A stretch of 64,000 nucleotides of DNA from Verrucomicrobiaceae bacterium (GTDB taxonomy: Bacteria; Verrucomicrobiota; Verrucomicrobiia; Verrucomicrobiales; Verrucomicrobiaceae), in NCBI GenBank assembly GCA_016795485.1, contig JAEUHM010000054.1, positions 304,022 through 368,021 of the forward strand, in the 5' to 3' direction. Made by a program: the position numbers and the translations under genes. Shown piece after piece: positions 27,833 to 36,166 of the stretch (positions within the stretch are counted from its first letter, which is position 1; each line of letters begins with the position of its first letter). The notes under the pieces were generated by a model that saw nothing but the letters and a program-made list of their open reading frames with translations, had not been told where the DNA came from and searched no databases.

Positions 27833-28795
27833 ATGAAACTCTTTTTTCTCTTCCTCCTTTCGGCGAGTGCCTGTCTTGCTCAACGCTCGGACTTTGCAGT
27901 CAATGTCGAGCGAGACGTTGCTTATGCCGGAACTGACAATCCGAGACAGAAACTGGACCTCTATCTGCCAAAAGAGAAAAGCGGTAAGTTACCAGTCATC
28001 GTTTTCATTCATGGTGGAGGGTGGAAGGCGGGCGACAAATCATCTGCCGCGCCGAAACTACTGAGTTTGGTCAACACGGGCAAGTTTGCCGGAGTGTCAG
28101 TAGCCTATCGCCTCACCAACGAGGCGCAATGGCCTGCCCAGATTCACGATTGCAAAGCCGCCATCCGCTGGGTGCGCGGAAATGCAGAGAAGTATGGATT
28201 CGATGCAGAGAAGATTGCGGCATGGGGCACTTCCGCAGGTGGACACCTCGTGTCATTCCTAGGTACGTCAGGTGATGTGAAGGAGCTGGAGGGGGACCTA
28301 GGCGACCACGACTCACAGAGCAGCGCCGTTAATTGCGTGGTGAACTTTTTTGGACCAGAGAACTTTTTGACCATGGTGAGTCAAGAAAGCACCGTTGACC
28401 GCACCACTTCGGACTATCCTGAAGCATTGCTTCTCGGCGGAAGAGTGCAGGATAAGGCGGATACAGCTAAGCAAGCCTCGCCCATCACCCACATCAGTAA
28501 GGGAGACGCAGCATTCCTCACCGCGCATGGCACCATGGATCCGTTGATTCCGTTTGCTCAAGCGGTGGAGCTTCATGATAAACTCAAGGCGGCGGGTGTG
28601 TCGTCTGTGCTTGTTACCATGAAGGAAGGTGGTCATGGCTTTGCCAGCCCCGAGCTTGATGCAATGATCCACAAGTTCTTGGATCTTCATCTCCGCGGCC
28701 AAGCGACAGAGCTAGCCGACGCCACACTGACGCCATCGGCTGCACCTCGAATGCGCCCGCGTCCAGGACCTCGCCCAAGGTCTAGCAACAACTGA
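27833..28795 (+). CDS. Secreted alpha/beta hydrolase (BD-FAE-like esterase)
   Basis: 320 aa from the ATG at 27833, giving the signal peptide MKLFFLFLLSASACLAQ. The oxyanion motif HGGGW and nucleophile elbow GTSAGG (Ser in WGTSAGGHL) are present. DPLIP and GGHGF supply the likely catalytic Asp and His. These fit the bifunctional feruloyl/acetyl-xylan esterase-like family of exported hydrolases common in polysaccharide-degrading Verrucomicrobia. The C-terminal tail is Pro/Arg-rich (RMRPRPGPRPRSSNN). It is 39 bases downstream of the VWA gene, probably as part of the long plus-strand run. The exact ester is unknown. Confidence 0.88.
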   Translation: MKLFFLFLLSASACLAQRSDFAVNVERDVAYAGTDNPRQKLDLYLPKEKSGKLPVIVFIHGGGWKAGDKSSAAPKLLSLVNTGKFAGVSVAYRLTNEAQWPAQIHDCKAAIRWVRGNAEKYGFDAEKIAAWGTSAGGHLVSFLGTSGDVKELEGDLGDHDSQSSAVNCVVNFFGPENFLTMVSQESTVDRTTSDYPEALLLGGRVQDKADTAKQASPITHISKGDAAFLTAHGTMDPLIPFAQAVELHDKLKAAGVSSVLVTMKEGGHGFASPELDAMIHKFLDLHLRGQATELADATLTPSAAPRMRPRPGPRPRSSNN

Positions 28796-28838
28796 GATTC
28801 CCTTTTGATCTCATGCAGCTCTGCGCTTGTATCGCTGG

Positions 28839-29912
28839 ATGGACTCCAGTGACCCTTCGTTGCCTGACCTTTTGAGCCTCGCCCAGCTTCGGCAGACGGC
28901 CTCTAGCACACAAGCACAGCCCTATCGTGTGCGTGCACAAGTGGAAGCCCTCGTGCAGCGGCAAACGGCACAAGGAAAACCCTACTTTGACGTCAAACTC
29001 ACCGATGGCACCGAGACCCTGACTTGGAGAGTCTTCGACAACAACCCACTCTTTCTTGAGATAGGCAATTTAAGTCGCCAAGCTTGGGTAGAGCTCACAG
29101 CTGAGTGGATAGATACTGGCAAATACGGTCTGGAGCCAAAGAATCCACACTTACGACGTCTTACGGAGGATGAAGTGCAGTCATCGCTTCTCGGCTCTGA
29201 TGATGCCCGGATGCGTTTGGCAGAAGACTACGAATGCATCTGCTCTTTGGTGCACGAGATGGCAGATCCGCGATTTCGGGCTCTGGGGAAAGCGTTTTTA
29301 GAAAAGCATGGCGAGCGATTTAAGCGGACTGCTGCAGCGAGGGATTTTCATCATGCGCGCCGTGGTGGACTGGTGGAACATGTGGCGCAAATGATGCGGT
29401 CTGCTCGCGCTCTGTGCGCTGTTTACACCCAACTCAACAAGGATCTTTTAGTCGCAGGTGTTCTATTTCATGATTGTGGCAAACTTTGGGAGACCGTCTG
29501 CCCTGAGAACGGATTCAACATCCCGCTCCAACTCCATGGTGAGATGTTGGGGCATATCTCCATAGGTATGGAGTTGGTGAATAAACTGTGGCGCGACTGC
29601 CTGGAGAGCGAAGGAGCTTCAGAATGGCTCCATCTTGAGCCAACCAACGAGAATGTCCGTCTGCATCTGTTACATCTGATTGCATCCCACCATGGGGAGA
29701 TGGAGTTCGGCTCGCCCGTTTTACCAAAAACTCCGGAAGCGATGGCACTGCACTACATCGACAACCTAGACGCCAAGATGGAGATGTTTCGCCGTGGATA
29801 TGAGACCAGCGAGGAACTCGCTCCAGGCATTTTTGTAGGCGTCCGGCCCCTAAAGCAGAAGATGATTAGCCCTCTGGCAGTGCACCAGCCTCTGACCAGT
29901 GAAGATAGCTAA
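28839..29912 (+). CDS. OB-fold plus HD-domain phosphohydrolase (YhaM-like)
   Basis: 357 aa from the ATG at 28839; an upstream TTG adds four residues. The N-terminal third is OB-fold-like (YRVRAQVEALVQRQ, PYFDVKLTDGTETLTWRVFD). The remainder is an HD domain with HHARRGGLVEHVAQMM and FHDCGKLWE, then SHHGEMEFGSP and LHYIDNLDAKM. This domain order matches the YhaM/CBF1 type 3'-5' exoribonucleases of Firmicutes and relatives. Cytoplasmic RNA or nucleotide hydrolysis is the most likely role. The metal ligands look intact. It converges on the ThuA gene, with only 8 bases between stops. Confidence 0.85.
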   Translation: MDSSDPSLPDLLSLAQLRQTASSTQAQPYRVRAQVEALVQRQTAQGKPYFDVKLTDGTETLTWRVFDNNPLFLEIGNLSRQAWVELTAEWIDTGKYGLEPKNPHLRRLTEDEVQSSLLGSDDARMRLAEDYECICSLVHEMADPRFRALGKAFLEKHGERFKRTAAARDFHHARRGGLVEHVAQMMRSARALCAVYTQLNKDLLVAGVLFHDCGKLWETVCPENGFNIPLQLHGEMLGHISIGMELVNKLWRDCLESEGASEWLHLEPTNENVRLHLLHLIASHHGEMEFGSPVLPKTPEAMALHYIDNLDAKMEMFRRGYETSEELAPGIFVGVRPLKQKMISPLAVHQPLTSEDS

Positions 29913-29920
29913 CAAGCGTG

Positions 29921-30709
29921 CTACTTTTGCTTCGGCTCGTATCCAGGTAGCGGTTTGCCGCTGTCATCAAGCTTCCCACAGGCCCAAAGCAAACCACGGC
30001 TGACGAGATCGAGAAAAACGGGGTCTCTCATGGTGTGATTTCCATGGCCCATGGTGGTGCCAAACACTTTGCCGGTGCCGTAGGTATTCGTCCAGATCAG
30101 CACATGATCCTTCTTGGTCTCTTCCCCGTAGGCTTTGGCCAAAGGGACGAGACTCGGATAAAGTATCTCGTTCTTATAGAGTTCATCCTTGGTATCAAGC
30201 CACTCTTTCGGAAATGCCTTCATGACGGGATGCTCAGGGGCAACATTCATCACTTTCAAGTCGCGGTTCTTTTCATGACTCATGCTCTTCTGACCCACAC
30301 ATTTTCTCCATTCGTCCGTTAGCGCCATTCGATAACTATGCGCCGAGCAGTGAAGCATCACTGCTGGGACGCCATCGAAGTGAGCCTTGGCGATGCGCTC
30401 AACAAACTTCACGTCCGCCACCTGACCAAAACACTCATTGTGCACCACGAGGTCGTATCCCTCTGCCCAATTGTCTTTTTCGTAGATACTAACCTTGTGG
30501 AGGCGCTCGTTCGCTTTGTCCTTAGCGTCCTCATGCACAATGGTGAACTCAACATTGGCACGTGCCGAGATGCCTTCCGCTAGGATCATCTTTTGGTTGG
30601 CATAGTCGTGACAGCACCCACCACACACCATCAGGACCTTCAGAGGAGCAGTCTGCGAGTAGGATACCAGAGGGAGGCAAAGGAAGACAGTGGCGAGAAG
30701 CGCTTTCAT
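29921..30709 (-). CDS. Exported ThuA-domain protein
   Basis: 262 aa from the ATG at 30709 (MKALLATVFLCLPLVSYSQ, a signal peptide). The frame is open 66 bases further upstream, but that extension would bury the signal. The ThuA (trehalose-utilisation-like, amidotransferase fold) pattern is present: LKVLMVCGGCCHDYANQKM, YDLVVHNECFG, PAVMLHCSAHSYR, and near the end VFGTTMGHGNHTM. ThuA proteins of PVC bacteria are mostly exported and linked to carbohydrate metabolism, with undefined chemistry. A Rho-independent terminator of the next upstream gene lies about 40 bases before its start. Confidence 0.87.
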   Translation of the reverse strand: MKALLATVFLCLPLVSYSQTAPLKVLMVCGGCCHDYANQKMILAEGISARANVEFTIVHEDAKDKANERLHKVSIYEKDNWAEGYDLVVHNECFGQVADVKFVERIAKAHFDGVPAVMLHCSAHSYRMALTDEWRKCVGQKSMSHEKNRDLKVMNVAPEHPVMKAFPKEWLDTKDELYKNEILYPSLVPLAKAYGEETKKDHVLIWTNTYGTGKVFGTTMGHGNHTMRDPVFLDLVSRGLLWACGKLDDSGKPLPGYEPKQK

Positions 30710-30748
30710 AAAGAGGCTGAGAAAAAGGTGGCCAAGTAGACTTTCAAT

Positions 30749-30787
30749 CAAAAAAGAACGGGGGCAGCTGAACAATCAACTGCCCCC
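30749..30787 (-). terminator. Rho-independent terminator of the repeat-protein gene
   Basis: On the minus strand, an 8-bp GC-rich stem (GGGGGCAG with CTGCCCCC) is extended by two pairs past one mismatch and closes a 6-base loop. It is followed after GTTC by six T residues. It lies 70 bases downstream of the stop at 30857 and fits an intrinsic terminator for that gene, separating it from thuA. Confidence 0.85.
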
Positions 30788-30856
30788 TATCAATCACTAC
30801 AGGCTTTCTGACCAGGATCAAATCCCGTGACGTGGACCCTCTTGGCGAGGACCACG

Positions 30857-31939
30857 CTATTCTGGGCGGCCCGGGTGTCCTTGCGGCCCGTGGTCGCGAC
30901 TTTGGTCGTGATTCTGAGGTCCACGATGCCCATCACGGTGCTCTTCGGGGCGCCCTTCAGGACGTTGATCACGCGGCCCAACTTCATTCTGAGGTCCTTT
31001 TGGTCCGCGGTGGCCATTCATCATGGGCGGACGTCCTTGGTGATGTGGATCTGGGCGACCAAATCCTTGTGGGCCTTCTGGCCTGCCTCCTGGACGAGGC
31101 CCCATCATATGAGGACCCCGTGGGCCACGTTGTCCATGCTTCATCTGAGGGGGCATGGGGTGATGGCCATGATCTTTGCGAGGTGCAGCCCCATAGTTCT
31201 GCGGTGGAGGGCCCATGCGGCCCATGCCAGGAGCCATAAATGGGCGATGCCCCATTCGGCCTCGCGCCATAGCCATGGGTGGACGGTGCCCAAAGTCGCC
31301 GCCACGATGATTCGAGCCATGCATCCGAGAATCTGGTCCAGGACGATCTCCACCGCGATGATGGTTCACCATCGGGCGGTCATGAGATCCGCGACTCCCA
31401 CGATCGGCTTCGGGTTTGCCGTGAGGCTCTCCCCGTCCACGCTCTGCATTTGGCGAACCGCTGCCAGGTCCACGGTGTCCACGGTCCGCTTCAGGTCTAC
31501 CCTGAGGCTCCCCACGTCCACGCTCTGCGTTGGGTGGGCCTCCATCTGGGCCGCGATGTCCACGGTCCCCTTCAGGCCTGCCCTGAGGCTCTCCACGTCC
31601 ACGCTCTCCTTTGGGATGTCCGCCTTCCGGTCCGCGATGCATTTCACGATCACCTGGTTTGGGGCCGCGGTTGTCACCACGAGCACCATCCCTGCCTTCT
31701 TGGCGGGCGGGACCATCCGCGTCTGGACGTCCGCGCACCTCGGGTGGCCGCTCACCGCGTGGTTGATCTCCACGAGGTTGGTCACGGGGGCCAGGCGCAG
31801 CACGCTTCACTTCTGGAGGTGGCACTTTGTCATTTCGCTCGGCAGGAGGTGGTTTTGGAGCATCCTGGGCCGACAAGGAAGCAAACGCGATGGCGCAAAG
31901 GCCACCGGCGAGTGTACGATAGTTGATGAGGCTCTTCAT
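30857..31939 (-). CDS. Exported Pro/Gly/Arg/His-rich repeat protein
   Basis: 360 aa with a signal peptide MKSLINYRTLAGGLCAIAFA ending near LSAQ. The mature protein is almost wholly Gly, Pro, Arg, His, Asp and Glu, predicted disordered, with no family recognised. Residues about 109-189 form three tandem 27-residue repeats around ERGRGEPQGRPEADRGHRG. The C-terminal half has many HRGP, HMMGPRPGGRPEG and MAPGMGRMGPPPQ segments, rich in His and Met, which could bind metal or polyanions. Its own promoter region and a strong terminator suggest a single-gene transcript. Long open frames on the opposite strand are a by-product of its composition. Confidence 0.75.
   Translation of the reverse strand: MKSLINYRTLAGGLCAIAFASLSAQDAPKPPPAERNDKVPPPEVKRAAPGPRDQPRGDQPRGERPPEVRGRPDADGPARQEGRDGARGDNRGPKPGDREMHRGPEGGHPKGERGRGEPQGRPEGDRGHRGPDGGPPNAERGRGEPQGRPEADRGHRGPGSGSPNAERGRGEPHGKPEADRGSRGSHDRPMVNHHRGGDRPGPDSRMHGSNHRGGDFGHRPPMAMARGRMGHRPFMAPGMGRMGPPPQNYGAAPRKDHGHHPMPPQMKHGQRGPRGPHMMGPRPGGRPEGPQGFGRPDPHHQGRPPMMNGHRGPKGPQNEVGPRDQRPEGRPEEHRDGHRGPQNHDQSRDHGPQGHPGRPE
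31373..31615 (-). repeat. Three tandem 81-bp repeats within the Gly/Pro/Arg/His-rich gene
   Basis: The encoded units start PKGERGRGEPQGRPEGDRGH, PNAERGRGEPQGRPEADRGH and PNAERGRGEPHGKPEADRGS, each 27 residues long. The period is in frame, so unit gain or loss would keep the gene open. Confidence 0.8.
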
Positions 31940-32023
31940 ATGGGTTGGTAGGTTGGGTCTTCGCGCTGCTAGTGCGATTCAACATGCACAACGCCACCGC
32001 TTGGGTTCCTTGTGTACGCCCCC

Positions 32024-33082
32024 CTAATTTTTTTCAGCTACCCTGAAGACCTCGGTCTCTGGACGAAAACCATCCCTCACGACAGTGTCCCGAATATTGT
32101 CTCTGGTCACAGCTAGAATCTCTAACAATACACTGGGAACTTGTTTGAACCCATTGTCGATGGATGCCTGAGCGATAACGGGCTTTCCAGTCGCCAATTT
32201 GACTGCGAGTTCAGCTGCCGCATTGGCTAGATTTTTGATTGGTTTGTAGACTGTCATCGTCTGAGTGCCGCTCACGATTCGCTGACACGCAGCCAAATCT
32301 GCATCTTGGCCAGTGACAATGATCTTTCCGGCCAACCCTTCTTCAGTCAAAGCCTGAATCGCACCGCCCGCAGTCCCATCATTACTGGCCAGGATCGCAT
32401 CAAAGTTGTGCTGCACTTTTGTGATCGCTGCACTGGCGATTTTCTTCGCATTCTCGGGCTTCCAGTCCGCAGCCCAGTCCTCATGAACTACCTCAATGCG
32501 GCCTGCGGCTATTAGCGGGTTTAGCACGTTGTCCTGCCCTTGCTTGAACAGCCGAGCGTTGTTGTCAGTGGTCGATCCATAGATCCTCACGAGCCGGATT
32601 TTGCCAGAAGGGGGAAGTCGGTCCGCGATGAACTTTGCCTGGAGTTCTCCCACTTTCACGTTGTCAAAGGTAAGGTAGATATCCAAATCGCACCCAGTAA
32701 TAAGCCGATCATAGGAAATGACTGGAATGCCGGCCTCGCGAGCCAGTTCCACTCCTTTGGCCATGGCCGCTCCGTCATGAGGGATGATGACAAGTGCATC
32801 GACCTTTGCTGTGATCATGGATTGCACATCAGACACCTGCTGTGAGTCGATGCTGTTGGCAGCCAGGACCATGACATCAGCACCGAGGTTCCCAGCACGA
32901 GCAGTGAACAGATCACGGTCAACCATCCACCGTTCTTCTTTAAGCGTATCCATCGACAAACCGATCAATGGGCGCTTACGCATTCCAGAATCGTCCCCAC
33001 TAGAGCCACCACGAGCAAGCACCAACCCCGTCACTACGCTGATGGCGCAAGACAGCAAAACAAGCAGAATACGGAGGTTCAT
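32024..33082 (-). CDS. Sugar ABC transporter substrate-binding protein, XylF-like (orphan)
   Basis: 352 aa with an N-terminal hydrophobic export or anchor segment (RILLVLLSCAISVVTGLVL). The periplasmic-binding-protein-like body has PLIGLSMDTLKEERWMVDRD, VDALVIIPHDGAAMAKGVEL, GIPVISYDRLITGCDLDIYL, ASNDGTAGGAIQALTEEGLA and KIIVTGQDADLAACQRIVSG, all matching the D-xylose-binding XylF branch. No sugar ATPase or permease gene is next to it; the neighbours are an unrelated repeat protein and a divergent phosphatase gene. It may feed a transporter encoded elsewhere or act as a sugar sensor. Ligand identity is uncertain. Confidence 0.87.
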   Translation of the reverse strand: MNLRILLVLLSCAISVVTGLVLARGGSSGDDSGMRKRPLIGLSMDTLKEERWMVDRDLFTARAGNLGADVMVLAANSIDSQQVSDVQSMITAKVDALVIIPHDGAAMAKGVELAREAGIPVISYDRLITGCDLDIYLTFDNVKVGELQAKFIADRLPPSGKIRLVRIYGSTTDNNARLFKQGQDNVLNPLIAAGRIEVVHEDWAADWKPENAKKIASAAITKVQHNFDAILASNDGTAGGAIQALTEEGLAGKIIVTGQDADLAACQRIVSGTQTMTVYKPIKNLANAAAELAVKLATGKPVIAQASIDNGFKQVPSVLLEILAVTRDNIRDTVVRDGFRPETEVFRVAEKN

Positions 33083-33353
33083 TGGCGGAAGATTTAGCCG
33101 TTCTCGCCCGGGTTAGCGAGTCAAAATGGATGTGTAGCCATGGGGATCAGCCTAGCACGCCAAGGTTGTCCCGATTCCCGTCACCGATCGATCAAAAGCA
33201 TCCCTTGGAACAATATGCATGGTGCCACCCGAGCACGACTCAACGCAGGACCCAAGATTTTGCGAATCTTCTAAGGTTTTGGTGTCCGATAACTCTGATG
33301 TTGGAGTGACAAGGCCTTTGACAAGAAGGGCTGAGTTGGCATCCTGCCAGTTC

Positions 33354-33845
33354 GTGAAGCACGTCCTATTCGTTTGCACCGGAAATGTCTGCCGCAGCCC
33401 CATGGCGGAAGCGCTTTTTCGTGAACTCGTCAAAGACCGGCAGGACTACGTTGTCGGGTCGGCCGGAGTGGCAGCAATGCCCGGCCAGGCAGCCAGTCAA
33501 CACACGGTGGATATCCTTGCGGACAAAGGCATAAGCATCAGGGACTTCCGCAGTCGTCCCGTTTCCGATCGACTTATCAGAGAAGCCACCCACATTTTTG
33601 CCATGGCAGGCCATCACCTGGAACTGCTCGCGATGGACTTCCCAGAAGCCGCAGACAAAGCCTACCTCGTCAGCGAGTTTTGCGCGGACGATGGTCTGCG
33701 GGGAGAGGATGTCCACGACCCCATCGGCATGGGCCGGGGAGCTTACGATCATACCCGCAAGTCCCTTGAAATCATGCTTCCGAGTGTGTTCGCCTTTATC
33801 GAGCAAACTTGGAAGGGACCAGAAGCTTCATCCAAGTCAGAATGA
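33354..33845 (+). CDS. Low-molecular-weight protein phosphatase
   Basis: About 163 aa from a GTG at 33354, which places the active-site loop at the usual distance (KHVLFVCTGNVCRSPMAEA). A TTG at 33336 preceded by AAGGG is an alternative start, and the frame is open back to 33219. The P-loop C-T-G-N-V-C-R-S and the DP acid loop (VHDPIGMG) are intact. The P-loop residue that is Thr in the arginine phosphatase YwlE is Val here, favouring phosphotyrosine specificity, though this is inference. The stop overlaps the start of the RpiB-GlyA gene, so they are coupled. The order phosphatase, rpiB, glyA recalls the ywlE-ywlF-glyA region of Bacillus. Confidence 0.85.
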   Translation: MKHVLFVCTGNVCRSPMAEALFRELVKDRQDYVVGSAGVAAMPGQAASQHTVDILADKGISIRDFRSRPVSDRLIREATHIFAMAGHHLELLAMDFPEAADKAYLVSEFCADDGLRGEDVHDPIGMGRGAYDHTRKSLEIMLPSVFAFIEQTWKGPEASSKSE

Positions 33846-35524
33846 CATCTCAAAAGATCGCCATCGGAGCCGACCACGGGGGTGTCGACCTTAAGGACGC
33901 CCTCGTTGCTCATTTGCGCGTCTCCGGCCATGAGGTGCACGACCTGGGCACGCACGGTCATGGCAGTGTCGACTACCCAGACTTTGCCGACCAAGTCACT
34001 TCCCGTGTTTTGGATGGATCGGTGGACGCTGGCATGCTGGTTTGCACCACTGGCATCGGGATGAGCATCGCGGCCAACCGTCATCCCGGTATCCAGGCAA
34101 GTTTGGTGAGCGACACAGAGACCGCCGCCATCACCCGGGAGCACAACAACAGCAATGTTCTGGTGCTTTCCGCCAAGAAAACTTCTCCTGATCAAGGACG
34201 TGAAATCGCAGATACCTGGCTGAAAACCCCATTCGCCGGCGGTAGACACGAACGTAGAGTCAACAAGATGAACCAAGCCAAGAGCCCCACCGACATCCTA
34301 GCCACCACAGACCCTGAAATCGCCGCAATCATCGTCGGCGAGCGGGAGCGTCAGCAGAACCACATTGAACTCATCGCGAGCGAGAACTTCACGAGCCGCG
34401 CCGTCATGGCGGCACAAGGTTCATGCCTCACGAACAAGTATGCTGAAGGTTATCCGGGTAAGCGTTGGTACGGCGGCTGCGAGGAAGTGGACAAAGCAGA
34501 GGAACTAGCCATTCACCGTGCCTGCAAGTTGTTCGGAGCCAAGTTTGCCAACGTTCAGCCCCACTCTGGTTCACAAGCGAATGCTGCGGTTTACTTCAGT
34601 GTGCTTCAGCCAGGAGACAAGGTGCTGGGGATGAATCTCGCCCACGGAGGCCACCTTACTCATGGAAATCCGGCTAACTTCTCAGGTCGCTTCTATCAAT
34701 TTTGCCAATACGGCGTCAGCCAGAAAGATGAGCGCATCGACTATGATGAGCTTGCAGAGGTAGCTGCCCGTGAGAAGCCCAAAATGATCACCGCAGGCGC
34801 TTCAGCCTACCCCCGGATCATCGACTTCAAGCGGATGAGTGAGATCGCTAAGAGCGTGGGAGCTTACCTGTTTGTGGATATGGCCCACATCGCTGGACTC
34901 GTGGCAGGCGGCGTCCACCCAAGCCCGATGGAGCATGCTGACTTCGTCACTACCACCACGCACAAAAGCCTCAGAGGCCCACGTGGAGGCATGATCCTCA
35001 CTAACAACGAGGAACTGATCAAGAAAATCAACTCGCAAGTCTTCCCTGGTGTCCAGGGTGGTCCGCTCATGCACGTTATTGCCGCCAAAGCGGTGTGTTT
35101 CCATGAAGCATTGCAACCTGGGTTTGCTGAGTATCAGCAGCAAGTCGTCAAGAATGCACAGGCACTGGCTGCAAGTTTGGCTAGCCACGGCTACCGCATC
35201 GTGAGCGGAGGAACGGACAATCACCTCATGCTCGTCGACCTCCGTCCAAAAGGTCTTAACGGCAAAGTAGCCAGCGAAACACTCGATCACGCAGGGATTA
35301 CTGTTAACAAGAACGGTATCCCGTTTGATACAGAAAAGATTACTCTCGGCGGTGGTATCCGCATTGGCACACCAGCTGTCACCACACGCGGCATGAAAGA
35401 GGCCGAGATGGCACAGATTGGCGACTGGATTCACCGAGCACTTGAGAACAAAGACAACGCGGGAGTGCTCGCTGAGATCAAGGGACAAGTCGCTGCCATC
35501 AATCAGCGCTTTCCACTGCCCTGA
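33842..35524 (+). CDS. Fused ribose-5-phosphate isomerase B and serine hydroxymethyltransferase
   Basis: 560 aa in one open frame starting MTSQKIAIGADHGG. Residues 1 to about 148 are RpiB, which interconverts ribose 5-phosphate and ribulose 5-phosphate. It has ADHGG, the active-site Cys in VCTTGIGMSIAANR, and EHNNSNVLVLSA. After a short linker (GGRHERRVNKMNQAKS), residues about 155-560 are a full GlyA, which makes glycine and methylene-tetrahydrofolate from serine. It has HIELIASENF, TNKYAEGYPGKRWYGG and the PLP Lys in TTTTHKSLRGPRGG. No stop or Shine-Dalgarno separates the halves, although the Met in the linker could serve as an internal start. Both domains are of normal length. Confidence 0.93.
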   Translation: MTSQKIAIGADHGGVDLKDALVAHLRVSGHEVHDLGTHGHGSVDYPDFADQVTSRVLDGSVDAGMLVCTTGIGMSIAANRHPGIQASLVSDTETAAITREHNNSNVLVLSAKKTSPDQGREIADTWLKTPFAGGRHERRVNKMNQAKSPTDILATTDPEIAAIIVGERERQQNHIELIASENFTSRAVMAAQGSCLTNKYAEGYPGKRWYGGCEEVDKAEELAIHRACKLFGAKFANVQPHSGSQANAAVYFSVLQPGDKVLGMNLAHGGHLTHGNPANFSGRFYQFCQYGVSQKDERIDYDELAEVAAREKPKMITAGASAYPRIIDFKRMSEIAKSVGAYLFVDMAHIAGLVAGGVHPSPMEHADFVTTTTHKSLRGPRGGMILTNNEELIKKINSQVFPGVQGGPLMHVIAAKAVCFHEALQPGFAEYQQQVVKNAQALAASLASHGYRIVSGGTDNHLMLVDLRPKGLNGKVASETLDHAGITVNKNGIPFDTEKITLGGGIRIGTPAVTTRGMKEAEMAQIGDWIHRALENKDNAGVLAEIKGQVAAINQRFPLP

Positions 35525-35551
35525 TTATCGAGGAGCCTCTCTTAGCAAGCT

Positions 35552-36160
35552 TTAGATCGTCCTCCGACCCTCAAGGGCACGGAATAAGGTCATTTCGTCA
35601 ACGTGATCAAGTCCACCACCCGCTGGCATGCCTTGTGCCAGCCGAGTGACCTTAATCTCAGCTCGCCGTAGAAGATCAGCGATGTAGTTGGCAGTAGCCT
35701 CACCTTCGACATCACTACTCAAAGCCAAGATCACCTCCTCGGCCGGAAGATCTCTCACACGATGCAAAAGAGGAGCGATACGCAGATCCTCCGGAGTCAC
35801 ATTGTCTAGCGGCGACAACTTGCCTCCCAACACGTGGTATTGCCCACGGAACGCGCCAGATCGCTCAAGTCGCAGCACATCGGCAGCCTGCTCCACCACG
35901 CAAACGACTGCACGCTGGCGGCGATCATCGGAACACAAGGCACACTGAGTTCCGCACTCGGAGTAGAAGCCGCAAGCTTCACACATTTCCACGCTAGAAC
36001 CTAGAGCCTTTAGCGCGTCTGCCAGTTGAGGTGCCTGAGTAGCCCCCGTGGAAAGCAACCATAAAACCAGCCGCTCTGCACTTCGTGGTCCAATTCCTGG
36101 AAGGGACTTCAACTGCCAAATCAACTGCCGGATTGGCGCTGGATACTCAAGTGCAGCCAT
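35552..36160 (-). CDS. recR: Recombination mediator RecR
   Basis: 202 aa, the usual size. It has the N-terminal helix-hairpin-helix (LKSLPGIGPRSAERLVLWL) and a four-Cys zinc finger (CEACGFYSECGTQCALC). The Toprim domain has VVCVVEQAADVLRLER, YHVLGGKLSPLDNVTPEDL and ILALSSDVEGEATANYI. RecR acts with RecO or RecF to load RecA on gapped DNA. A minus-strand gene for a cyclase-like protein ends 6 bases upstream of its start, so the two may be cotranscribed. It converges on the rpiB-glyA gene. Confidence 0.96.
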   Translation of the reverse strand: MAALEYPAPIRQLIWQLKSLPGIGPRSAERLVLWLLSTGATQAPQLADALKALGSSVEMCEACGFYSECGTQCALCSDDRRQRAVVCVVEQAADVLRLERSGAFRGQYHVLGGKLSPLDNVTPEDLRIAPLLHRVRDLPAEEVILALSSDVEGEATANYIADLLRRAEIKVTRLAQGMPAGGGLDHVDEMTLFRALEGRRTI

Positions 36161-36166
36161 TTCGTA

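Noticed and set aside
30827..31951. Several long plus-strand frames over the repeat protein
   Set aside because: They are products of the Gly/Pro/Arg/His codon bias. The minus-strand frame has a signal peptide, repeats and a terminator.
33219..33353. Upstream extension of the phosphatase
   Set aside because: The added 45 residues have no family match, and the canonical P-loop position favours the later start.
35525..35551. GAGG/CCTC mini-hairpin between glyA and recR as a terminator
   Set aside because: The stem is only four bases with no T-run.
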